Notes: generated from the sequence alone by a model not told the origin. A DNA stretch of 44,507 bases from Candidatus Omnitrophota bacterium (GCA_013202205.1 JABMSB010000078.1:1-44507), one strand, 5' to 3'. Numbered from the stretch's first letter, positions 25,014 to 33,209 are shown. A program made the numbers and translations.

Positions 25014-25379
25014 ATGGCAGAACGTCGTAAATTTATGCGCTTTAACACCGATCTACCTATCGAATATAATACTGGTGACAAAAAAAGTGCCAAAGGTGTC
25101 TGTCGGGGTACCAATGTAAGCAGGGAAGGTTTGATGATTCGCGCCGGACGAGCTATCAAGAAAGGCGTAGAGTTGAATTTACGCATGATAATATCAGAGA
25201 GCAAATCTGTAATCATGGCTCAAGGTACGGTAGTATGGTCGGCTGCAGCAAATGGTATGAAAGATAAAAAAGATTACGAAGCGGGGGTAAAGCTTACCAA
25301 AATAGATAGTTTTGATCGGGCATGTCTATTAGAATATGCATATGATAATTGGCTTGATGAAGTAAGCAAGAAGAAGTAG
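25014..25379 (+). CDS. PilZ-domain protein 2
   Basis: A 121-residue single-domain PilZ protein with both cyclic-di-GMP motifs intact: RxxxR as Arg5-Lys-Phe-Met-Arg9 and Asn34-Val-Ser36-Arg-Glu-Gly39. The VVWSAAA and AGVKLTKI strands follow as in the other copies. AAGGAGGAG lies just before the ATG. No promoter with sensible spacing is seen between the upstream terminator and this start, although a lone TTGACA occurs at 24985. A predicted cyclic-di-GMP receptor with no attached output domain. Confidence 0.86.
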   Translation: MAERRKFMRFNTDLPIEYNTGDKKSAKGVCRGTNVSREGLMIRAGRAIKKGVELNLRMIISESKSVIMAQGTVVWSAAANGMKDKKDYEAGVKLTKIDSFDRACLLEYAYDNWLDEVSKKK

Positions 25380-25421
25380 TCTTGTTTTAATTCGGTACTA
25401 AAAAAGGAGATACAGGATTCT

Positions 25422-25907
25422 ATGAGTGACCAGAACGAAAATATGACACCACAGGAGAATAAGGGAGAGAAGGTCTTGCCAAAGACTGAAGAGGCCCCAA
25501 AAGATAAGAACGAAAAAGATATTAAAAAAGAGGAGCCCGAGGTTCCGGAAAAATCCAAAGAAGAATCTAAATCAGAACCAGCGCCGTCAAAGACTGAAGA
25601 ACCCCCGAAAACCGAAGAGAAAAAACCTAAAGCAGAAGAACCTCCCAAGAAAGAAGATGCCACAAAAAAAGAAGGCCCTCCCCCCAAAGCTAGACCTACC
25701 AACTGCGTAAAGTGTAATAAGGTTCTCAAGCGGAAGGGATTTTGGTATTACAGAGATAATACCTACTTCTGCACAAAAGGCTGCTGGAAGACTTGGAAGG
25801 CCGAGGCAAAGCAGAAGGCCGAAGCTGAGCAGAAGGCAGAAGCCGAGAAAAAGGCTGAAGCCGAGAAGGCTGCACAAGAGCCAAAAGCAGAGGATCAAAA
25901 GAAGTAG
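25422..25907 (+). CDS. Low-complexity protein with a four-cysteine zinc knuckle
   Basis: A 161-residue protein I do not recognise. Residues 1-90 are Glu/Lys/Pro-rich and probably disordered. A compact central module has Cys95, Cys98, Cys117 and Cys121 (CVKC and CTKGC) around KGFWYYRD, which looks like a small treble-clef or MYM/TRASH-like zinc site. Residues 125-161 repeat KAEAEQ/KAEAEK and would form a charged helix. AAGGAG precedes the ATG. It has no signal peptide. Its place among PilZ genes gives no firm clue to its role. Confidence 0.75.
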   Translation: MSDQNENMTPQENKGEKVLPKTEEAPKDKNEKDIKKEEPEVPEKSKEESKSEPAPSKTEEPPKTEEKKPKAEEPPKKEDATKKEGPPPKARPTNCVKCNKVLKRKGFWYYRDNTYFCTKGCWKTWKAEAKQKAEAEQKAEAEKKAEAEKAAQEPKAEDQKK

Positions 25908-25967
25908 AGCTTTGCGTAGTTAATATAAATCAAATTCCCTAATTTATTCACAAACTCTTCTTTTTGG

Positions 25968-25997
25968 TTTACTCTGCCATCAATGTCTGTGTAAAAT
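25968..25997 (+). promoter_or_regulatory. Possible promoter for the FAH-led operon
   Basis: TTTACT (25968-25973) and TAAAAT (25992-25997) with an 18-base spacer, 34 bases before the ATG at 26032, in the 124-base gap after the zinc-knuckle gene. The -35 match is only moderate. Confidence 0.4.
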
Positions 25998-26031
25998 ACA
26001 GAAAGAATTAAAGAAAGAGCTTAAACAATCT

Positions 26032-26799
26032 ATGAAGATTGTAAGATTCTTAACGTCAGACGGACAGCCTAATTACGGTAGAATAGATGGCGAGAATATA
26101 TATCTAATAGACACGCCCTTTAGCGATACTATCAAAATGGGCGATAAGCCCATAGCTATAGACAGCGTGAGAATCGTCGCGCCGTCAGCCCCATCGAAGA
26201 TCATTTTGGTAGGGTTGAACTATAAGGAACATGCACGTGAGTTGGGAATGGAGTTGCCGACAGAGCCGATCATCTTTATGAAACCACCCTCTGCTGTCAT
26301 AGGCCATTTAGCAGATATAATATATCCTTCCAATGTTGCGCAACTCGATTATGAAGCAGAATTGGCATGTGTTATTAAAAAGAGGGCTCATCGTATTAAT
26401 GCGAAAGAAGCGGGTGACTATATATTGGGCTATACATGCCTAAATGATGTTACAGCACGCGATCTGCAAAAGAAGGATGGACAATGGACCCGAGCAAAAT
26501 CCTTTGATACCTTTTGTCCCGTAGGGCCTCACATAGAGACAGAGATAGATCCCCGCGGTTTAAAAGTAGAGTTGGTCCTAAACGGCAATACAAGGCAGAG
26601 GTGTGAAACGAGCGACATGATATTTTCCCCGGAGGACCTGGTTGCTTTCATCTCAAGGGTGATGACCCTCTTTCCCGGCGATATAATATCTACCGGTACC
26701 CCAAAGGGTGTTGGGCCAATGGTTCCCGGGGATGAGGTGGAAGTCCAAATAGAGGGTATAGGCGTTCTTCGAAATAAGGTTATGCCTTCGCCTAAATAA
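26032..26799 (+). CDS. Fumarylacetoacetate hydrolase family protein
   Basis: A 255-residue enzyme of the FAH family, which cleaves or isomerises beta-diketo acids or decarboxylates oxaloacetate. Characteristic stretches are VGLNYKEHARELG, FMKPPSAVIG, DYEAELACVI with the metal-binding Glu residues, NDVTARDLQ, and STGTPKGVGPM. The exact substrate is not known from sequence. It heads a long tight run of genes (FAH, DUF523, HIT, PilZ, CHASE2-GGDEF and on) that appears to be one operon. Confidence 0.93.
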   Translation: MKIVRFLTSDGQPNYGRIDGENIYLIDTPFSDTIKMGDKPIAIDSVRIVAPSAPSKIILVGLNYKEHARELGMELPTEPIIFMKPPSAVIGHLADIIYPSNVAQLDYEAELACVIKKRAHRINAKEAGDYILGYTCLNDVTARDLQKKDGQWTRAKSFDTFCPVGPHIETEIDPRGLKVELVLNGNTRQRCETSDMIFSPEDLVAFISRVMTLFPGDIISTGTPKGVGPMVPGDEVEVQIEGIGVLRNKVMPSPK

Positions 26800-26813
26800 T
26801 ACGGAGCATAAGA

Positions 26814-27284
26814 ATGATGCTGGTAAGTGCCTGCCTTGGAGGCGTAGATTGCTATTATAAGGGCGGGAACCGCGCTATCCCTGAACTTAAAACTTTGGTA
26901 GACTCAAAGAGGGCCATAGCGATATGCCCGGAAGTCCTGGGAGGCCTTCCTGTGCCACGGGAAGAGGCACAGATAGCCGATGCGAGTGGCAAAGATGTAT
27001 TAGCTGGCAATGCCAAGGTTATTACCCGAACCGGGAGAGATGTAACTGACAACTTTATACGGGGTGCACTGCACGCAAAAGAGAAGGCGCTCCGGGAGAA
27101 GGTCGATCTGGCCATACTGAAAGCACGCAGCCCATCATGCGGTAAGGGAAATATATATGACGGAACTTTTAGCGGAAGATTGCGGAATGGTAATGGTCTT
27201 TTTGCCGAATTACTTATGAAAGAAGGTATAAAGGTTCTTACGGAAGAAGAGTATATTAAAAAAGAGGGAGAGGATATCGCGTGA
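26814..27284 (+). CDS. DUF523 (TudS-like) protein
   Basis: A 156-residue DUF523 protein. Family cysteines are visible at Cys7 (SACLGG), Cys38 (CPEVLGGLPVPRE) and Cys109 (ARSPSCG), with Cys13 as an extra. The related thiouracil desulfurase TudS binds a [4Fe-4S] cluster through three such cysteines, so an iron-sulfur enzyme removing sulfur from a modified base is a fair guess. It begins with two consecutive ATG codons, and its stop is overlapped by the GTG start of the HIT gene. Confidence 0.87.
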   Translation: MMLVSACLGGVDCYYKGGNRAIPELKTLVDSKRAIAICPEVLGGLPVPREEAQIADASGKDVLAGNAKVITRTGRDVTDNFIRGALHAKEKALREKVDLAILKARSPSCGKGNIYDGTFSGRLRNGNGLFAELLMKEGIKVLTEEEYIKKEGEDIA

Positions 27285-27625
27285 AGGAGTGTCTATTCTG
27301 CAAGATAGCCAGTGGCGAAATACCCGCTAAGGTTGTATATAAAGATGAGCAGGTTATAGCCTTCGAGGATATAAAACCACAAGCGCCGGTCCACATCATC
27401 ATTATACCAAGGACCCATATAGAAACGATAGCTGATATGGATACGGATAATTCCCGAGATCTCGTTGACATCTTTGAGGTTTCAAAAAGAATAGCAACTG
27501 ATAAGAATATACTTGAAAAAGGGTACCGCTTAGTGATAAATTGTAGGGAGGATGGTGGGCAGGAGATATACCACATGCATATTCATCTTTTGGGTGGCCG
27601 CAAGATGGCGTGGCCGCCAGGATAG
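27281..27625 (+). CDS. HIT-family protein (HINT-like)
   Basis: A 114-residue histidine-triad nucleotide hydrolase or transferase. The triad HMHIHLLGGR (His98, 100 and 102) is complete, and CLFCKI (4-9) with SGEIPAKVVY are typical of HINT/PKCI proteins. It acts on nucleoside phosphoramidates or similar adducts. It starts at GTG 27281, overlapping the DUF523 stop by four bases. It is of a different subtype from the larger HIT protein at 11616. Confidence 0.94.
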   Translation: MKECLFCKIASGEIPAKVVYKDEQVIAFEDIKPQAPVHIIIIPRTHIETIADMDTDNSRDLVDIFEVSKRIATDKNILEKGYRLVINCREDGGQEIYHMHIHLLGGRKMAWPPG

Positions 27626-27639
27626 ATCGGAGGAATAAG

Positions 27640-28002
27640 ATGGCACAGAAGGGCCAGGAACGGCGTAGGTATCCCCGTGTTGCAGAGAAGTTACCACTTA
27701 AGATTTCATCAGAAGGCTCGTACATAGTAACAGAGACGAAGAATATAAGCCCCAAAGGGGCTTATTGCATGATTAAGGGTAAGTTGCCCGATATGTGCAA
27801 GGTGGAAGTTACTCTACTTGTGCCAACGAAAGCGGGTGCGGATGCCCCAAGGAAGAAGGTCGTTTGTACCGGCACAGTAATCAGGCAGGAGCCACCCCAT
27901 GCCGATGAGAGCTGTCCCGCAGCGCTCCTTTTTGAAAATATCTCAAAAACTGATGAGAGACTTCTCTCAAAATATGTCGATCGTATTGTAGCCGATTATT
28001 GA
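27640..28002 (+). CDS. PilZ-domain protein 3
   Basis: A 120-residue single-domain PilZ protein with intact motifs: RRYPR (Arg9 to Arg13) and Asn35-Ile-Ser37-Pro-Lys-Gly40. It starts at the ATG at 27640, seven bases after a GGAGG; a longer frame from 27610 overlaps the HIT gene and is rejected. It sits 13 bases upstream of the CHASE2-GGDEF cyclase gene, so the presumed maker and a presumed reader of cyclic-di-GMP are encoded side by side. It resembles PilZ protein 6 (MAPNGQERRRF against MAQKGQERRRY), which suggests duplication. Confidence 0.87.
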   Translation: MAQKGQERRRYPRVAEKLPLKISSEGSYIVTETKNISPKGAYCMIKGKLPDMCKVEVTLLVPTKAGADAPRKKVVCTGTVIRQEPPHADESCPAALLFENISKTDERLLSKYVDRIVADY

Positions 28003-28015
28003 GGCGTAAAAGAAG

Positions 28016-29731
28016 ATGCTCAAATTTTTCAGTAAACACGGATACACAACCTGTATACTCATTGCCGTAGTGATAGTCCTCCTCTATTCGCTTATTATAA
28101 CACCTCTCGGCGGACTGGACATTGCGCGCCTTAAGACCATAGATCTCTTCTATAACGTAAAACATGACCTATTCGGGCCTCCGCCTGAGCATGACGATAT
28201 CGTCATCATATCCGTAGACGATGCATCGCTTAAGAAACTGTCGGTAAGGTGGCCGATCGATCGCGGGGTATTCGCAGAGCTCATAAATAGGCTCAATGCA
28301 TCCGGGGCACAGGTAATATGCCTAGATTTCTTCTTCATTAATGAATCTGAAAATCCCGCAGGTGATGAACGATTGGCTTCAGCGCTTGCCGAAGCCGGTA
28401 ATGTCTTATTGGCATCATATTTTAGCGTGGAAGGCCAGTATATAGTACCGATAGATCTTTTTAGGTATCCTGCGCTTGGCACAGGTTTTGTTAATAAACC
28501 CAGGGATAGGGATTTCAGCATCAGGCGTGCCCAGCCCCTATCAGTCTTACCTAACGGCCGACTTATAGATTATTCTCTTGAAGCCAGGGTCATTGCTGCT
28601 TATCACCGGATACCACAAGATGACATTACTTATGATGGCCAGAGAGTTATTATAGGCACGCAATATCCTGATAAGGTAATCGTACCGACGTATGGACACG
28701 ACAAGATCCTCCTAAACTACACGACACACTTCGATGAATTGCGCGTCATACCGATGTGGCAGGTGTTGATGGGCAAGGTGCCGCAACATAAGATCGCAGG
28801 CAAGATAGTCTTGATAGGCGCCACCAGCGAATCGATACACGATACATACCACACACCATTCGGGGTAATGCCGGGCGTGGGTATTTTGGCCAACAATTTA
28901 TTGGCCATGTTGCGCGAAGATTCAATCAGAGAGGTAGGGGGGTGGGTCAATTTTGCGCTCCTATTGCTGGTCTCTATTTTAACAGCGACCGTCGTTTATA
29001 AGCTATCGGCATCTAAGGGATTCTTATTGATATTATGCGAATTTCTTGCCATAGGACAATTAAGCCAGGTCCTATTTACGAAAAACCTATGGTGGGATTT
29101 CTTCGGGTTATTATATTTACCCGTTGCTGTTTATATAGTGACCAGTTTTTACAAGTATGCATCCTTGGTCATAGAGTCTATGGTTTTAAGAAGAGAAGCC
29201 AGTACAGACGGCCTGACGGGGTTGGCGGTATATCGCCATTTTGAAGAGCGATTGCGCGACGAATTCGAACGGGCCAAACGTCACAACGTGCCTCTCGCGC
29301 TTATCATATGTGATATAGACCATTTCAAGAAATTCAATGATACGTACGGGCATGAGTCTGGGAATATAGTCTTAAAAGGTGTAGCATCTATCTTGAAGGA
29401 TTCGTCCAGGACCATAGATATAGTAGCCAGATACGGTGGTGAGGAGTTTTGCGCCATACTCCCATTGACGACTGAAGAGGGAGCTGGGGTTTATGCTGAA
29501 AAGCTGAGAGGTACTATAGAAGAGCACCAATTCTCCCTTGGTAATAAGTTGGTGAAGGTAACGATTAGCCTGGGTGTGGCTGCGTTGCCGACACAGAATA
29601 TAAATACCCACAAGGACCTGATCTCATCCGCTGATATAGCATTATACAGCGCAAAGGATTCCGGAAGGAATCGCGTACGTGTTTTTAGCAATCTAAATCA
29701 AAAATCGGATATTGGTAAGGGGGCCTCATAA
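28016..29731 (+). CDS. CHASE2-GGDEF diguanylate cyclase
   Basis: A 571-residue membrane protein predicted to make cyclic-di-GMP. An N-terminal transmembrane segment (about 12-30) leads into an extracytoplasmic CHASE2 sensor domain (DIVIISVDDASL; FFFINE; GKIVLIGATSESI), then three membrane segments at about 308-385, and a cytoplasmic GGDEF domain. The active site GGEEF is at 474-478 and an intact inhibitory I-site RTID is at 465-468, five residues before it, so product inhibition is expected. It ends with a one-base overlap on the next start (TAATG). Confidence 0.93.
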   Translation: MLKFFSKHGYTTCILIAVVIVLLYSLIITPLGGLDIARLKTIDLFYNVKHDLFGPPPEHDDIVIISVDDASLKKLSVRWPIDRGVFAELINRLNASGAQVICLDFFFINESENPAGDERLASALAEAGNVLLASYFSVEGQYIVPIDLFRYPALGTGFVNKPRDRDFSIRRAQPLSVLPNGRLIDYSLEARVIAAYHRIPQDDITYDGQRVIIGTQYPDKVIVPTYGHDKILLNYTTHFDELRVIPMWQVLMGKVPQHKIAGKIVLIGATSESIHDTYHTPFGVMPGVGILANNLLAMLREDSIREVGGWVNFALLLLVSILTATVVYKLSASKGFLLILCEFLAIGQLSQVLFTKNLWWDFFGLLYLPVAVYIVTSFYKYASLVIESMVLRREASTDGLTGLAVYRHFEERLRDEFERAKRHNVPLALIICDIDHFKKFNDTYGHESGNIVLKGVASILKDSSRTIDIVARYGGEEFCAILPLTTEEGAGVYAEKLRGTIEEHQFSLGNKLVKVTISLGVAALPTQNINTHKDLISSADIALYSAKDSGRNRVRVFSNLNQKSDIGKGAS

Positions 29732-30150
29732 TGGCTGACGCAGCCAAGATAAAACCAGGACTGCTCTATTCAGTCATGTGTGATGATATAAGGAGGGAGC
29801 ATAATGGCAAACTTATACTCATAGGTTTGTTCGAAGGCATTGCATCGGCGCGTTTTCCGGCAGCACACCCCTCATTATGCATAATTAATTGCTGGATAGG
29901 AGGAATGGGCGATTTTGCCCAAAAGACACGCATTCTTAAAGCAGACGGCAATGTACTGGTCGAAGATAAAGATGTAAACTTTACGCTGAATAACCTAAAG
30001 TCCAAGCATAAAGTCGTCGCGCAGTTCAGGAATCTTCGATTCGTTTCCCCGGGTGAGTATTCGATAGAAGTGCTGCTTAATGGAGATTTGAAGATAAGAT
30101 ACCCCCTTATGGTAACGAAACTTGAGGGAAAAGGGCAGAAATGGTCGTAA
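29731..30150 (+). CDS. DUF6941-like protein of unknown function
   Basis: A 139-residue soluble protein. The opening with VMCDDIRREHNGKLILIGLFEG looks like the DUF6941 pattern, in which short proteins begin CDDxR and continue with a beta-rich domain. The role is unknown. It shares a base with the cyclase stop and overlaps the YjbQ-like gene by ten bases, so it is certainly part of this operon. I can say nothing on its biochemistry beyond a likely beta-sandwich. Confidence 0.7.
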   Translation: MADAAKIKPGLLYSVMCDDIRREHNGKLILIGLFEGIASARFPAAHPSLCIINCWIGGMGDFAQKTRILKADGNVLVEDKDVNFTLNNLKSKHKVVAQFRNLRFVSPGEYSIEVLLNGDLKIRYPLMVTKLEGKGQKWS

Positions 30151-30560
30151 GTGCAAAGATCTCTATTTCCACACGCGGGAATACGGATATCATAGATATA
30201 ACAAATGAGGTCCAGTCAGAAGTTGTCAAGTCGGGATTGCGCAAAGGCGTCGCAACCATATTTGTGCCTGGGGCAACAGGCGGTTTGACTACTATAGAGT
30301 ATGAGCCGGGCCTTGTTCAGGATTTAAAAGATGCCCTCGAAAGGCTGGCGCCATCTGATGGCCGCTATGCTCACGACACGGCTTGGGGGGACGGAAATGG
30401 CCATTCGCATATCCGGGCCTCACTGGTTGGGCCATCTATCAGCGTACCTTTTATTGACAAAGGGTTGATATTGGGAACATGGCAGCAGTTGGTCTTCTGT
30501 GATTTTGACACGCGGACAAGAAAACGAAACCTTGCGCTCTATTTAGTGGGTGAGAAATAA
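30141..30560 (+). CDS. YjbQ family protein, divergent form
   Basis: A 139-residue YjbQ/UPF0047 protein. The central block is VPGATGGLTTIEYEPGLVQD, in which the His-Thr-Thr of canonical YjbQ is replaced by Gly-Ala-Thr; the later HSHIRASLVG and GTWQQLVFCDFD are kept. This is the subgroup seen in archaea and some bacteria. It lacks the canonical His, so any activity may differ from the copy at 21198. The start overlaps the previous gene by ten bases. Confidence 0.88.
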   Translation: MVVSAKISISTRGNTDIIDITNEVQSEVVKSGLRKGVATIFVPGATGGLTTIEYEPGLVQDLKDALERLAPSDGRYAHDTAWGDGNGHSHIRASLVGPSISVPFIDKGLILGTWQQLVFCDFDTRTRKRNLALYLVGEK

Positions 30561-30585
30561 TGGTATATATTGAGGGGAGAACCAT

Positions 30586-31083
30586 ATGATCTTAATCTTT
30601 GAACTGCTGTTAATAGTTGTCCTCATAAGCATATTGGCAACTTTGTTCGTTACGGAAAATAAGACGAAGAGGACGCGTGAGCCCTCGGGTGAGGCAAGGG
30701 AGTACTGGGGTCCTGAAAAGAGAGAGCATGTGCGTTTCGATGTACCGCTACCGGTCCATTATCATTCAAATGAGAGGTCAGATAACCGACACAAGGTTAT
30801 GACCAAAAATATTTCACTAGGTGGGCTTAATGTGGTAGTTATGGAGAAACTTCTGCCGGGCGCAACTTTGCATTTGGAGGTAGATATACCGACTAAGAAG
30901 CACCCGTTTACTTGTACGACCGAAGTAGTATGGTCAAAGCCATTGCCCCAGGAAGACAGGTCTAAGAATAGAGAATTCGAGACCGGGGTGAAATTTGTCC
31001 AGATGGGAAAGGCTGATAAGGCGGTACTGGAAGGGTTCATATCTCATCTTACAGAAAGAGGAGAGAGCGAAAATGGGAAATGA
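30586..31083 (+). CDS. PilZ-domain protein 4, membrane-anchored
   Basis: A 165-residue PilZ protein with an N-terminal membrane anchor (hydrophobic at about 1-22) and a short charged linker. Both motifs are intact: Arg46-Glu-His-Val-Arg50 and Asn75-Ile-Ser77-Leu-Gly-Gly80. GAGGGGAGAA precedes the ATG. The stop overlaps the start of the next PilZ gene by 11 bases, which implies coordinated synthesis of a membrane and a soluble receptor. Confidence 0.85.
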   Translation: MILIFELLLIVVLISILATLFVTENKTKRTREPSGEAREYWGPEKREHVRFDVPLPVHYHSNERSDNRHKVMTKNISLGGLNVVVMEKLLPGATLHLEVDIPTKKHPFTCTTEVVWSKPLPQEDRSKNREFETGVKFVQMGKADKAVLEGFISHLTERGESENGK

Positions 31084-31618
31084 GCGGAGGCACGCAAGAC
31101 GCATAGCGGTCAAAGTAGATACTACAGGGACAAAAGGGCGGGTTGGCAGGGAGGAAGGTGTCCAAGGTTATTTTGTAAAGACATACGACTTAAGCAGGGG
31201 CGGTCTTTTTATGAAGACCGACAAGAGATACAAGGTGGGGCAAAGAGTAGAGATATCGATATTTTTGTCGCCGAACGAGTCCCCGGCTAAAATAAAAGGG
31301 CGTGTTGCCTGGATAGCCTCCAAGAAAAAGCACCCCAGCCGTTATCCCGGAGTTGGTCTTGAGATAAGCCATGTGGAGAAGAACGATAAGAAGCGCATAT
31401 CCGCTTTTATGCACAAGAGGGCAAAAGGGATGAAGGAGGCGAAGGAGCTAAAGAATATGTATCTCCAACTCAAGGAGATGGCTGCGCGGCTCGTTGACCT
31501 CGAAGAAAAACATGCTGATGCGACACATTTTAAGACTGCGATCAAAAGCGCGATAGCTGAAATAGACAATGTGGCACATCTTCTGGATAGAGAAGCCGTG
31601 GAAGTGAAGAGCCTCTAA
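31073..31618 (+). CDS. PilZ-domain protein 5 with C-terminal coiled coil
   Basis: A 181-residue protein with a PilZ domain over about residues 1-115 and an alpha-helical, heptad-like tail (about 125-175: KELKNMYLQLKEMAARLVDL). Intact motifs are Arg5/Arg6 with Arg9/Arg10 (ERRHARR) and Asp39-Leu-Ser41-Arg-Gly-Gly44. The ATG at 31073 follows AGGAGAGAG; the longer frame from 30995 lies inside the previous gene. The helix tail suggests it binds a partner or oligomerises. Confidence 0.85.
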   Translation: MGNERRHARRIAVKVDTTGTKGRVGREEGVQGYFVKTYDLSRGGLFMKTDKRYKVGQRVEISIFLSPNESPAKIKGRVAWIASKKKHPSRYPGVGLEISHVEKNDKKRISAFMHKRAKGMKEAKELKNMYLQLKEMAARLVDLEEKHADATHFKTAIKSAIAEIDNVAHLLDREAVEVKSL

Positions 31619-31636
31619 GGGTAGAGCCTTTTTATT

Positions 31637-32164
31637 ATGGGGATAAAACTCAAGCCCGATAAAGTTAAGTTGATAGTTGGCCTGATAAGCCAGAGAGAAG
31701 TGTTCTTTGAGAAGGCGGCAAAAATTTTAGTGAAACGCTTTGGGCGTGTAGACTATGAGAGCGCAATAATTCCTTTTGATCGTACCTCGTACTATAACGA
31801 GGAGATGGGGGATGGGTTACTCCGTAAGTTCCTCAGTTTTGAGGTATTGCAAGACCCGTCAAGGGGCCCAAGGATCAAGTTGTTCAGCAATCGCCTGGAG
31901 ATCCGCCTTGCCAGAAAGGGCGCCAGAAGGATAAATATAGATCCTGGGTTTATAACATTGGGCAAACTGGTCCTCTTTAGCACCAAGGATTATGTGCATA
32001 GGGCTTATCTTGACAAGGGCATCTATGCTGAAGCGACATTGCGCTATCAGGATAAGTCTTTCCATCCATGGCCATGGACTTATCCGGATTACCAGTCCCG
32101 GCAATATATCGAATTTTTTAACGAGGTCCGTAGATTATACTACAAGCAGCTGAGGAATCTTTAG
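31637..32164 (+). CDS. DUF4416 protein
   Basis: A 175-residue protein of the DUF4416 family, recognised by the opening VKLIVGLISQREVFFEKA, then PFDRTSYYNEEMG and FITLGKLVLFSTKD. The function is unknown. It closes the operon that began with the FAH gene and is followed by the promoter of the second TIGR04073-like gene. There are no signal peptide or membrane segments. Confidence 0.82.
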   Translation: MGIKLKPDKVKLIVGLISQREVFFEKAAKILVKRFGRVDYESAIIPFDRTSYYNEEMGDGLLRKFLSFEVLQDPSRGPRIKLFSNRLEIRLARKGARRINIDPGFITLGKLVLFSTKDYVHRAYLDKGIYAEATLRYQDKSFHPWPWTYPDYQSRQYIEFFNEVRRLYYKQLRNL

Positions 32165-32181
32165 GGAAATACCAAAATATA

Positions 32182-32210
32182 TTGACATTTATTATTATTT
32201 GTGTTATAAG
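32182..32210 (+). promoter_or_regulatory. Promoter for the second TIGR04073-like gene
   Basis: TTGACA (32182-32187), a 17-base spacer and TATAAG (32205-32210), 39 bases before the ATG at 32250. Confidence 0.65.
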
Positions 32211-32249
32211 TAGGTCACATTAAGCAAATCATAAAAGGGGGTGATGTTG

Positions 32250-32576
32250 ATGAAGAAAGCTGTAGTAACAGGACTTCTCTTATTTATCGCATTGACTGTG
32301 ATGGCCAATGGTTTGGTATTTGCCAAAACATTAGACGGGCCTTCACAGAAATTAGAGAGGGGAGCAAAGAATCTCGTATGGGGATGGACTGAACTTCCCA
32401 AGAGCATAGTCAACACAACGAAAGAGACCAATATCTTAAAGGGTATACTCTTTGGAACTCTTAAGGGTGTAGCCAATGCTTTTGGCAGAACCACGTCTGG
32501 TTTGGTGGATACGGTCACCTTCCCAGCAGGTACTTATGACCAGCCTGCGATCGACCCAACGATAATCCAGGATTAA
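32250..32576 (+). CDS. Exported TIGR04073-like protein, copy 2
   Basis: A 108-residue exported protein. The signal peptide ends near VFAK (residues 23-26), and the mature sequence shows KLERGAKNLVWGWTELPKSI and GTLKGVANAFGRTTSGLVDTV. The second block parallels copy 1 (GTAKGVGMTIVRTGAGIYEAV), and both are TIGR04073-like. The ATG at 32250 has AGGGGGTG seven bases upstream; GTG 32241 and ATG 32244 are less well placed. It carries its own promoter and terminator, as copy 1 does. No exosortase gene is visible in the window. Confidence 0.77.
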   Translation: MKKAVVTGLLLFIALTVMANGLVFAKTLDGPSQKLERGAKNLVWGWTELPKSIVNTTKETNILKGILFGTLKGVANAFGRTTSGLVDTVTFPAGTYDQPAIDPTIIQD

Positions 32577-32605
32577 GAGACACAATTTTATATAGATATG
32601 TAAAT

Positions 32606-32654
32606 AATCGAGAAGGCCACACAAAAATCGATGTGTGGCTTTCTCGATTTTTTT
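32606..32654 (+). terminator. Rho-independent terminator after TIGR04073 copy 2
   Basis: An 18-pair stem (AATCGAGAAGGCCACACA with the arm at 32632-32649, one G-T wobble), an eight-base loop and a T run at 32648-32654. A textbook terminator. Confidence 0.93.
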
Positions 32655-32729
32655 GTCCGGCAGTATTCGAAGTCGTATACCCGAGTTCGCTATATCGATA
32701 GGGACAGGGTTTAAATAGAAGGATGCACA

Positions 32730-33209
32730 ATGAAGAAGGGCAGTCCATTTAAATCTTTTTTGATCTCCCTTGTTATCTTGGCAGCTATAGCATTTCTTTC
32801 GCTCTTTCTGTGCAAATGGGATAAGGTTTACAGGGTTGAGAGGGTTATAGACGGGGATACCATATTACTCACAAACGGTTGGCGTGTTAGATACATTGGG
32901 ATAGATACGCCTGAAACCAAGCACCCCAAAAAGGATGTTGAATATATGGGGCGTGAAGCTATGGAATTTAATAGGCAGCTTGTTGAGGGGAAGCCTATCG
33001 CGCTCGAATTCGATGTCGAGAAGCACGATAAGTATGACAGGATTCTTGCGTATGTCCGGGCAGGAGACACTTTTGTTAATGCAGAGCTGGTAAGGGAAGG
33101 ATATGCCAAGGTTTATACATTCCCTCCTAATGTAAAGTATAATAAGCTCTTTCTATCGCTCCAAAGAGAGGCCAGGAAGAATAAGCGGGGGTTGTGGGCT
33201 GATAGATAA
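32730..33209 (+). CDS. Thermonuclease (SNase-like) with membrane anchor
   Basis: A 159-residue nuclease of the staphylococcal nuclease fold, cutting DNA or RNA with calcium. A hydrophobic segment at about 9-28 anchors or exports it. Catalytic counterparts of the S. aureus enzyme are visible: VIDGDT (39-44), Arg54 in VRYIGIDTPE (53-62) with Glu62, and Arg104 in DRILAYV. AAGGA precedes the ATG. It has probably an extracellular or periplasmic role in nucleic-acid scavenging or biofilm DNA turnover. Confidence 0.9.
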   Translation: MKKGSPFKSFLISLVILAAIAFLSLFLCKWDKVYRVERVIDGDTILLTNGWRVRYIGIDTPETKHPKKDVEYMGREAMEFNRQLVEGKPIALEFDVEKHDKYDRILAYVRAGDTFVNAELVREGYAKVYTFPPNVKYNKLFLSLQREARKNKRGLWADR

